Below, in pieces: positions 1 through 5,346 of a DNA stretch of 10,357 bases. The DNA is taken from contig CAJPPS010000028.1 of the NCBI GenBank assembly GCA_905372595.1, forward strand, positions 1 to 10,357, given 5' to 3'. The translations under genes were made by a program, and so were the position numbers. Position 1 is the first letter of the stretch; each line of letters opens with the position of its first letter. The notes below the pieces were generated by a model. It worked only from the letters and a program-made list of their open reading frames with translations. It made no database searches and was not told the origin of the DNA. The stretch is from an uncultured Capnocytophaga sp. (lineage in GTDB: Bacteria > Bacteroidota > Bacteroidia > Flavobacteriales > Flavobacteriaceae).

Positions 1-8
1 ACGGAGAG

Positions 9-533
9 ATGGATTGGTTGCCTAATTTTTCTGAACTGCCTCAGTGGTATCAAAACGCTGTAGAAGACTATGTTGCACACAAAGACCTTTACCTTAATAG
101 CGGAGTAAAACATAGTTATGACCCTTCACCCTATAAGGATAATTTAGAGAAATGGGAAGCAATCAGTGGGGATTATGCCACTTATATGGATACACTGCTA
201 AGCTATTGGGTAACCCGTGATAAATATCAAGAAACAGGTAAGTTTATCGCTGGTAATCACTATACACAAGGGTATAGCGGACACGAACGTGAGATATATG
301 AGCTTACTCCCTATGATGAAGACGAAGAGACTTATGAGGATTTAGATGAATATTTGGAATATCGCTTAGATACAGAATCTTATCTCTGTGAAGAGTATGA
401 TATTTCCCTAGATGATAAGGACTATTTAGGCTATGTAATAGGATATAACTATTTACAATATAGTGCTGATACGATTTCTCTTTTTATCTCTCCTGACGAA
501 AAAGAAGTGTATAACTGGTTTAGTTTTAGTTAA
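9..533 (+). CDS. Acidic tyrosine-rich protein of unknown function
   Basis: I do not recognise this 174-residue protein. It has no signal peptide or membrane segment and is probably cytoplasmic. Its composition is striking: about 24 tyrosines (near 14%) and about 38 Asp plus Glu (near 22%) against about 11 Lys plus Arg, so it is strongly negative. The acidic density peaks around residues 101-118 (YDEDEETYEDLDEYLEY region). The ATG at 9 is the first in the window, but the frame is open up to the window edge, so the true start could lie further left. The YwqG-family gene begins 9 bases after its stop, which suggests one transcript. Small acidic proteins of this kind are often partners of another protein, for example immunity proteins, but no toxin is visible here and that role is only a guess. 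Confidence 0.7.
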   Translation: MDWLPNFSELPQWYQNAVEDYVAHKDLYLNSGVKHSYDPSPYKDNLEKWEAISGDYATYMDTLLSYWVTRDKYQETGKFIAGNHYTQGYSGHEREIYELTPYDEDEETYEDLDEYLEYRLDTESYLCEEYDISLDDKDYLGYVIGYNYLQYSADTISLFISPDEKEVYNWFSFS

Positions 534-542
534 AATAATATT

Positions 543-1349
543 ATGGAACCTACTCAAGAACAAATCAAAGCCTTAGTAGCCACTCTTAACAAGGCTACTC
601 TTAAAGAAGTCATTACTATAGAAACACGTGAAGAAGAAAATCTTGCCCTTATTGATAGTAAGTTTGGAGGTTATCCCTATGTGCCTAAGGACGGACGTAT
701 TCCAAGAGATAGTGAAGGGAATCCTTTCTTTATGGTGGCACAAATCAATTGTGAACAGTTGCCTGAAAATAGCATCTATCCTAAGAAAGGGTTATTACAA
801 TTTTGGATTATTGATGGTGACGACCTCTTTGGGTTGGATTTACAAAATCCTTGTAGTAATGTGGGTAAGCGTATTCTCTATTTTCCTAAACCTACCGATG
901 GACTTTCTTTGGACGAAGTAAAGCTCCAGTATGTACTCACCGAGGAATATACCCCTATGACCCCTTATAAGGAATTGGCTTTAACCTTTACCAAGAGAGA
1001 AGAGGGGATTACTCTATCAGATGTGAATTTTGACCGTCTTTTTACTGATATGTGGAATGAGACTTTTTCAGATAAGATAGAAACGATATGGGATTTGCCC
1101 CAAGAAACCCGAGAACTACTTGGAGATCTACTTCCTGAAGGAGCAGAACATCGTATAGGTGGGTATCCTTATTTTACACAGCAGGATCCACGGGAGGAGG
1201 ACTCACCATTTACCGAGCTACTCCTTCAGATGGACTCTGATGGTGATCATATTATGTGGGGGACTATGGGAGTTGCTAATTTTTTTATTAACAAAAAAGA
1301 TTTACAAAATTGTAATTTTGAGGAAGTTTTGTATAATTGGGACTGTTAA
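543..1349 (+). CDS. YwqG-family (DUF1963) protein
   Basis: This 268-residue protein fits the YwqG/DUF1963 family, whose biochemical function is not established. Visible family marks are a duplicated motif, FGGYPY at residues 41-46 and IGGYPY at 205-210. Each copy is followed by a hydrophobic strand (FFMVAQINC at 62-70 and ELLLQMDSD at 225-233). GLLQFWI (83-89) and the closing MWGTMGVANFFI region (238-249) are also typical. The length is near the family's usual 250-280 residues, so the gene looks complete. There is no signal peptide, so it is probably cytoplasmic. It lies 9 bases after the acidic protein and is probably cotranscribed with it. No promoter-like motif separates the two. Confidence 0.85.
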   Translation: MEPTQEQIKALVATLNKATLKEVITIETREEENLALIDSKFGGYPYVPKDGRIPRDSEGNPFFMVAQINCEQLPENSIYPKKGLLQFWIIDGDDLFGLDLQNPCSNVGKRILYFPKPTDGLSLDEVKLQYVLTEEYTPMTPYKELALTFTKREEGITLSDVNFDRLFTDMWNETFSDKIETIWDLPQETRELLGDLLPEGAEHRIGGYPYFTQQDPREEDSPFTELLLQMDSDGDHIMWGTMGVANFFINKKDLQNCNFEEVLYNWDC

Positions 1350-1386
1350 TAGCTAAAATTTATAAGTAAAATTAATAATTATTTTG

Positions 1387-1394
1387 TATCTTTG
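1387..1394 (+). promoter_or_regulatory. Bacteroidota -7 promoter element (TATCTTTG)
   Basis: TATCTTTG matches the Bacteroidota -7 consensus TAnnTTTG exactly and sits in the AT-rich gap before the DksA-like gene. I found no clear TTG (-33) at the expected 17-23 base distance, so only the -7 half is supported. Transcription would start near 1400, giving a leader of roughly 65 bases before the ATG at 1465. It probably drives the DksA-like gene and perhaps truB, the TonB-like gene and the acetyltransferase after it. Confidence 0.65.
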
Positions 1395-1464
1395 CACAAT
1401 AAAAAAATAGTCTTTTGATAAAGCATTAAGAATAAAAATATAATAAGTATAAATAAACTATTTT

Positions 1465-1842
1465 ATGGAGATAAAAGTTCGTTATTCGGATAAGGATTTG
1501 CAAGAATTTAAGGGGATTATTGAAGAAAAATTACATCAGGCACAAGCTGATTTGGAGTTTTTGCGCAATGCTTATCTCAATGGAGCTGATAATAGTGTAG
1601 ATGATACATCTCCTACCTTTAAGGCTTTTGAGGAAGGGTCAGAGATGATGAGTAAGGAATCCAATATGGCTCAGGCTACTCGTTTGGAGAAATTCATTCG
1701 TGATCTTAAGAATGCACTTATCCGTATTGAGAATAAAACCTATGGAGTATGCCGTGTAACAGGAAAACTTATTGATAAAGAAAGGCTTAAAGCAGTTCCT
1801 CACGCTACTCTAAGTATAGAAGCCAAGAATATGCAACAATAA
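1465..1842 (+). CDS. DksA/TraR-family protein with degenerate zinc site
   Basis: This 125-residue protein matches the DksA/TraR family, whose members enter the secondary channel of RNA polymerase and modulate initiation, often together with ppGpp. A long helical, coiled-coil-like region covers about residues 8-90, with an acidic stretch (D42 to D47) near the likely hairpin tip. The C-terminal globular part begins YGVCRVTGKLI (93-103). In classical members four cysteines hold zinc. Here only C96 remains: T99 replaces the second Cys, and the distal CxxC is replaced by SIEA (117-120). The region is otherwise well kept (ERLKAVPHATLSIEA), so this is a zinc-independent variant and not a broken gene. 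The same C-x-x-T form occurs in Bacteroidota relatives as I recall them. Whether it acts like DksA cannot be told from sequence. truB follows after 41 bases. Confidence 0.85.
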   Translation: MEIKVRYSDKDLQEFKGIIEEKLHQAQADLEFLRNAYLNGADNSVDDTSPTFKAFEEGSEMMSKESNMAQATRLEKFIRDLKNALIRIENKTYGVCRVTGKLIDKERLKAVPHATLSIEAKNMQQ

Positions 1843-1883
1843 TATTAAGAAAGAATCATAAATTCTAGAAAACTTGCTGGTTA

Positions 1884-2585
1884 ATGGATATTATACAAGG
1901 AACGACCATACTGATAGATAAGCCTTTGCACTGGACTTCTTTTCAAGCAGTTAATAAAATTAAGTGGGCGGTTATAAAAAAGTATCGCCTGAAGAAGTTC
2001 AAGATAGGGCACGCAGGAACCTTAGATCCCTTGGCTACGGGTTTGTTAATTCTCTGTACAGGAAAGAATACCAAGCAGATTCCTTTTTTGCAGGAAACTT
2101 CAAAAGTTTATACGGGAGTAATGACTCTTGGAGCAACTACTCCCTCGTTCGATATGGAAACTTCTATTGATGCTCATTACCCTGTAGAACATATTACAGA
2201 AGAGTTAGTAGCAGAAGTCTGCGCTCAATTTACAGGAGAACTTATACAGGAACCTCCTCTATTTTCGGCTATAAAGAAAGATGGAAAGAGATTATACGAA
2301 TGGGCTAGAAAAGGGAAAGAAACAGAAATTCCTCTGAGAAAAATCCTAATTCATTCTCTTAAATTAGAATTGAATGAAAAAAAACAGATTTCTTTTGAGG
2401 TTTGTTGTAGCAAAGGGACTTATATTCGTTCACTTACCAATGATATAGGAAAGGCTCTACATAGTGGAGCTTATCTTTCGGAATTGAGACGTACTCAAAT
2501 AGGCGATTTCCGAGTGGAGGATGCTCTTTCTCCCGAAGAATTTGTCCAATTGTATATAGAAAATGAAAATTTTTCAACTATTTAA
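1884..2585 (+). CDS. truB: tRNA pseudouridine(55) synthase TruB
   Basis: TruB converts U55 in the T-loop of tRNAs to pseudouridine. The 233-residue protein starts with the family's ILIDKPLHWTSF motif (9-20), which contacts RNA. It carries GHAGTLDPLATGLL (42-55) with the catalytic aspartate D48, the same number as in E. coli TruB. Other marks are YTGVMTLGATTPSFDMET (about 92-109), PPLFSAIKKDGKRLYE near 130-145 and the CSKGTYIRSLTNDIGKAL block. It ends soon after LRRTQIGDF and so lacks the C-terminal PUA domain found in the 314-residue E. coli protein, as is usual for short Bacteroidota forms. The TonB-like gene starts inside its last codons (23-base overlap if the first ATG is used), which suggests coupled translation. 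Confidence 0.96.
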   Translation: MDIIQGTTILIDKPLHWTSFQAVNKIKWAVIKKYRLKKFKIGHAGTLDPLATGLLILCTGKNTKQIPFLQETSKVYTGVMTLGATTPSFDMETSIDAHYPVEHITEELVAEVCAQFTGELIQEPPLFSAIKKDGKRLYEWARKGKETEIPLRKILIHSLKLELNEKKQISFEVCCSKGTYIRSLTNDIGKALHSGAYLSELRRTQIGDFRVEDALSPEEFVQLYIENENFSTI

Positions 2586-3309
2586 AAGAGAAATTCAATC
2601 TCTAGGGATGTCGCGTAAGGAAAGTGCTTTTGTGCTTACATTACTTCTTATGCTTATTCTAGTAGTTGCTTTTATTTTTGTTAAAGTTAATAATAGAACC
2701 CAGGAAATTTGGATTGAAATTCCACCAAAAGAAGAGCTTACAGAGCTCCTCAAAGAAGAAGAACTCACGCCTAAAGAGGATATAGAACCAGAAGCAGTAA
2801 CAACTCGTGCTTATAACCAATCCGATGCTTCTATTCGTCATTCGGAAGATTTTAAAACTCTTGATGAACTTCTTTCTCAAAATATGCAAAATCAGCAGGA
2901 GGCTTCTCCGCAACAAGAGGAAGAGGGAATAGAAGAAAAGCCAAAGGAAACTTCTCCTAAAAAAATAGATGATGGGCTTTCTTTCAAAGAATTAGAAAAA
3001 TACAAACAGAACACCTCAGCCACAAAAACAGCTAATAAGCGAACATTGATCTCTTATTTCCTACAAGGAAGAGAGGCTATAACAGAACTTCCGAACCCCG
3101 TTTATACTTGTGAAGAATCGGGAAAGGTTGTTATTAATATCACTGTCGATGCACAAGGGTATGTTATTCAAGCAAATTATAACAAATCATCTTCTTCAAC
3201 TTCTAATGGTTGCTTGGTAGATAATGCTATTTATTATGCTCAAAAAGCACGTTTTGACACAGGGGATAAACCTAAACAAACTGGAACTATAACCTATCAA
3301 TTTCAATAA
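2563..3309 (+). CDS. TonB-like envelope protein
   Basis: The 248-residue protein has the plan of an energy-transducing TonB protein. It has a short basic N-terminus, one membrane helix (about 22-40) and a long charged linker rich in Glu, Lys and Gln (about 52-160). The C-terminal domain (about 175-248) contains NPVYTCEESGKVVINITVD, NGCLVDNAIYYAQKARF and a closing GTITYQF strand. It should be anchored in the inner membrane with the C-terminal domain in the periplasm. Unlike classical TonB the linker is acidic/charged and not Pro-Lys rich. C183 and C217 frame the domain and could form a disulfide. The first ATG (2563) overlaps truB by 23 bases. A second ATG at 2608 (M16, MSRKESAF) would remove the overlap and still keep the helix, so the start is uncertain. 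It could serve structural or signalling roles instead of receptor energising. Confidence 0.8.
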   Translation: MKIFQLFKREIQSLGMSRKESAFVLTLLLMLILVVAFIFVKVNNRTQEIWIEIPPKEELTELLKEEELTPKEDIEPEAVTTRAYNQSDASIRHSEDFKTLDELLSQNMQNQQEASPQQEEEGIEEKPKETSPKKIDDGLSFKELEKYKQNTSATKTANKRTLISYFLQGREAITELPNPVYTCEESGKVVINITVDAQGYVIQANYNKSSSSTSNGCLVDNAIYYAQKARFDTGDKPKQTGTITYQFQ

Positions 3310-3313
3310 TTTA

Positions 3314-3859
3314 ATGATAAGAACAGCAACTCCTAATGATGCTCCATTAGTAGCTCCATTAATCTATCAAGCGATGCCAGAAGTCCTAACTAAACTTATA
3401 GGAACTGACAACAAGAAAGAAGGAATTTTTTTCTTAGAAAGGCTCTTTACTCAAGAAAAAAATCAATATTCTTACCAGAATACACTAATTTATGAGAAAA
3501 ATAATGAAATATTAGGTTCATTAGTTTATTATAATGGAGCCCTTATAGATATGTTATCCCAATCTGTTTTTGATTTTGTTAAAAAAGAGTATGGACGAAC
3601 AATTACCTTAGAAAAAGAGACCTCAGCGGGAGAATATTATATTGACACCCTTAGTGTTGCTCCCAAAGCACAAGGAAAAGGAATTGGTTCTTCTTTGTTT
3701 TTTCATCTTAAAGAGCTTTTAAAAGGCGAAACAATAGGCTTGCTAGTGGCAATGGATAATCCTCAAGCAGAAAAGTTATATAATAGATTAGGATTTATTT
3801 ATCAGGATATAAAGCTATTAGGAGGAAGTCCTTATAAACACTTGATTTATAGAGAATAA
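3314..3859 (+). CDS. GNAT-family N-acetyltransferase
   Basis: This 181-residue protein is a GCN5-related acetyltransferase, which moves an acetyl group from acetyl-CoA to an amine. The substrate cannot be named. The acetyl-CoA motif A is clear: IDTLSVAPKAQGKGIGSSL (110-128), with the pyrophosphate-binding QGKGIG loop at 120-125. The motif B region follows: N149-P150, then AEKLYNRLGF (152-161). The N-terminal strand IRTATPNDAPLVAPLI is also typical of the fold. There is no signal peptide. The ATG lies 4 bases after the stop of the TonB-like gene, so it is probably the last gene of that transcript. A run of seven T (3874-3880) follows shortly, but I see no good hairpin before it. Confidence 0.9.
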   Translation: MIRTATPNDAPLVAPLIYQAMPEVLTKLIGTDNKKEGIFFLERLFTQEKNQYSYQNTLIYEKNNEILGSLVYYNGALIDMLSQSVFDFVKKEYGRTITLEKETSAGEYYIDTLSVAPKAQGKGIGSSLFFHLKELLKGETIGLLVAMDNPQAEKLYNRLGFIYQDIKLLGGSPYKHLIYRE

Positions 3860-3883
3860 AAATGTCTATTGTGTTTTTTTAAG

Positions 3884-3901
3884 ATTAAAATATATTTTAA
3901 T
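3884..3901. repeat. 18-base perfect AT-only palindrome upstream of dapD
   Basis: ATTAAAATATATTTTAAT reads the same on both strands over 18 bases. It lies 28 bases upstream of the dapD -7 element, in the 100-base gap after the acetyltransferase gene. It could be an operator or a weak hairpin. In such AT-rich DNA it could also be chance. Confidence 0.4.
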
Positions 3902-3929
3902 ATAGGCTGAAATATTGATAATTAATTTG

Positions 3930-3937
3930 TACATTTG
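3930..3937 (+). promoter_or_regulatory. Bacteroidota -7 promoter element (TACATTTG) for dapD
   Basis: TACATTTG matches TAnnTTTG. Transcription would start near 3943, leaving a leader of about 17 bases before the dapD ATG. The nearest TTG (3915-3917) is only 12 bases upstream, closer than the usual -33 spacing, so no convincing -33 element is seen. Confidence 0.65.
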
Positions 3938-3959
3938 CATAAGATAATTTTGGATTACT

Positions 3960-4781
3960 ATGAATATACAAGAACTAAGAGAAAAGATAGAAAAAGCTTG
4001 GGAAAATCGTAGGCTTCTCTCAGATGAGGCTACGATGACGGCTATTGATACGGTTATAGACTTACTAGATAGAGGAGAATTACGAGTAGCTTCCCCTTCG
4101 GAAGGAGGCTGGGAAGTACACGAATGGGTTAAGAAAGCGGTGATTCTTTATTTCCCGTTCCGGAAAATGGAGACCAAAGAAGTCGGTATCTTTGAATATT
4201 ATGATAAGATTCCGCTTAAGCATAATTATCAGGATAAAGGAGTCCGAGTAGTTCCTCCAGCAACAGCTCGTAGAGGAGCTTTTCTGGCTTCAGGAGTCGT
4301 GTTGATGCCTTCATATGTAAATATCGGAGCTTATGTAGATTCGGGAACAATGGTAGATACTTGGGCAACTGTAGGTAGTTGTGCTCAGATAGGTAAGAAT
4401 GTCCACTTGAGTGGAGGAGTTGGGATAGGAGGCGTATTGGAACCATTACAAGCCTCCCCTGTAATAATAGAAGATGGAGCATTTATAGGTTCCCGCTCTA
4501 TTGTAGTAGAAGGGGTACGTATAGGTCAAGAGGCAGTTTTAGGTGCTAATGTGGTATTGACAGCCTCTACAAAAATCATTGATGTAACAGGAGAAAAATC
4601 ACTTGAAATAAAAGGGTATGTACCCGAACGCTCGGTAGTAATTCCAGGAAGCTATACTAAAAAATTTCCTGCAGGAGAATATCAAGTACCTTGTGCACTG
4701 ATTATAGGAAAAAGAAAGGCTTCTACGGACTTGAAGACCTCTCTCAATGAAGCCCTAAGAGATTTTAATGTATCTGTTTAA
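3960..4781 (+). CDS. dapD: Tetrahydrodipicolinate N-succinyltransferase DapD
   Basis: DapD transfers succinate from succinyl-CoA to tetrahydrodipicolinate, the first committed step of the succinylase route to meso-diaminopimelate (for peptidoglycan) and lysine. The 273 residues match the E. coli enzyme (274). An N-terminal helical domain (1 to about 95) is followed by a left-handed beta-helix of hexapeptide repeats (about 100-235). It contains DSGTMVDTWATVGSCAQIGK (127-146), SGGVGIGGVLEP (151-162) and the GAFIGSRSIVVEGVRIG repeats. A C-terminal segment (PCALIIGKRKASTDLKTSLNEALRDF) closes the protein. The gene stands alone, with its own -7 element upstream and a strong terminator 5 bases after its stop. 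Its cytoplasmic trimer is inferred from the family. Confidence 0.97.
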   Translation: MNIQELREKIEKAWENRRLLSDEATMTAIDTVIDLLDRGELRVASPSEGGWEVHEWVKKAVILYFPFRKMETKEVGIFEYYDKIPLKHNYQDKGVRVVPPATARRGAFLASGVVLMPSYVNIGAYVDSGTMVDTWATVGSCAQIGKNVHLSGGVGIGGVLEPLQASPVIIEDGAFIGSRSIVVEGVRIGQEAVLGANVVLTASTKIIDVTGEKSLEIKGYVPERSVVIPGSYTKKFPAGEYQVPCALIIGKRKASTDLKTSLNEALRDFNVSV

Positions 4782-4786
4782 TAAAT

Positions 4787-4817
4787 AAGGAGGCTAGCAA
4801 TTACTAGCCTCCTTTTT
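4787..4817. terminator. Strong intrinsic terminator shared by two convergent genes
   Basis: AAGGAGGCTAG (4787-4797) pairs perfectly with CTAGCCTCCTT (4804-4814) around a six-base loop CAATTA, and the T run extends to 4817. The 11-bp stem sits right after the dapD stop. On the - strand the same stem lies 12 bases past the stop of the PepSY-like gene, followed by an AT-rich stretch, so it probably serves both directions, better for dapD because its T tract is longer. Confidence 0.9.
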
Positions 4818-4828
4818 CTTTGACTAAA

Positions 4829-5275
4829 TTAGTCATCAATTCTTACAAATTTTCCTTTGGAATTAAATTCTAACTCTAATCCTCCTACTAGTTCTACTTC
4901 ATATCCATAACGCTTCTTTTTTATATCCTTGATAGCCTTGTTAGGATAATTTTTGCTGATATACTGCTCAATAGAGGAAGGAATAATTTTTGTAGGGATG
5001 GTAGTTCCTCCTGATTTTACCTCTTTCCAGTCGCCATTAGGATAGAATTCTATTTTTGTTCCATCATTGAATACGGTAGTATAATCATCAACTTTAAGGA
5101 ACTCCATATCTTTCCATACTGAAGCAATGTCAGCCACAGCATAATGAGTTTTTATAAAGTCTTGTGCTTTCTGAGGTAATTTGTCGAAAGAGATTTGTAC
5201 ATCATCTTGAGCAGAAGCAAAATTAATTGCAAGAAGACTTGTAACTACAGTTACTATTTTTCTAAATCTGTTCAT
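4829..5275 (-). CDS. Secreted PepSY-like (DUF2874) protein
   Basis: The 148-residue protein carries a signal peptide: basic start (MNRFRK), hydrophobic core and a cleavage-like site after ASA at residue 22 (ASA|QDD), so it should be periplasmic. The mature part holds two related half-repeats of the PepSY-like type. The first is ISFDKLPQKAQDFIKTHY (28-45) followed by a beta hairpin with FNDGTKIEFYPNGDWKEV (69-86). The second is IPSSIEQYISKNYP (98-111) followed by YGYEVELVGGLELEFNSKGKF (123-143). The family is common in Bacteroidota. Its molecular role is not established, though inhibitor-like folds have been described for it. It has its own -7 element, so it is probably transcribed apart from the trp genes upstream. 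Confidence 0.87.
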   Translation of the reverse strand: MNRFRKIVTVVTSLLAINFASAQDDVQISFDKLPQKAQDFIKTHYAVADIASVWKDMEFLKVDDYTTVFNDGTKIEFYPNGDWKEVKSGGTTIPTKIIPSSIEQYISKNYPNKAIKDIKKKRYGYEVELVGGLELEFNSKGKFVRIDD

Positions 5276-5303
5276 AAGCTAATAAATTTTAAATTTAATG
5301 AGG

Positions 5304-5311
5304 CAAAGATA
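5304..5311 (-). promoter_or_regulatory. Bacteroidota -7 promoter element (TATCTTTG) for the PepSY-like gene
   Basis: On the - strand this reads TATCTTTG, identical to the element before the DksA-like gene. Transcription would start near 5298, giving a leader of about 20-25 bases before the ATG at 5275. No clear -33 TTG is visible at the expected spacing. Confidence 0.6.
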
Positions 5312-5346
5312 CTATTAATTTCTGAGATAAAAAAATAAATAGAGGT

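Noticed and set aside
628..921. 97-residue open frame on the + strand inside the YwqG-family gene
   Set aside because: It is an out-of-frame shadow of a well-supported gene, with no recognisable motif and hydrophobic, low-complexity content.
3860..3883. Possible terminator after the acetyltransferase gene
   Set aside because: There is a run of seven T at 3874-3880, but no stable GC-containing stem precedes it.
4216..4482. 88-residue leucine-rich frame opposite dapD
   Set aside because: It is antisense to the hexapeptide-repeat region; the repeated Leu pattern just mirrors the dapD repeats.
4821..4835. Inverted repeat TGACTAA-A-TTAGTCA next to the terminator
   Set aside because: It has a one-base centre and no T tract, and it overlaps the last codons of the PepSY-like gene. 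It would form only a short weak hairpin and the main stem at 4787 explains termination.
5312..5346. Terminator after the GH3 fusion gene
   Set aside because: The - strand is T-rich here but I see no hairpin, so the end of the trp transcript is unassigned. Read-through into the PepSY-like gene is possible.
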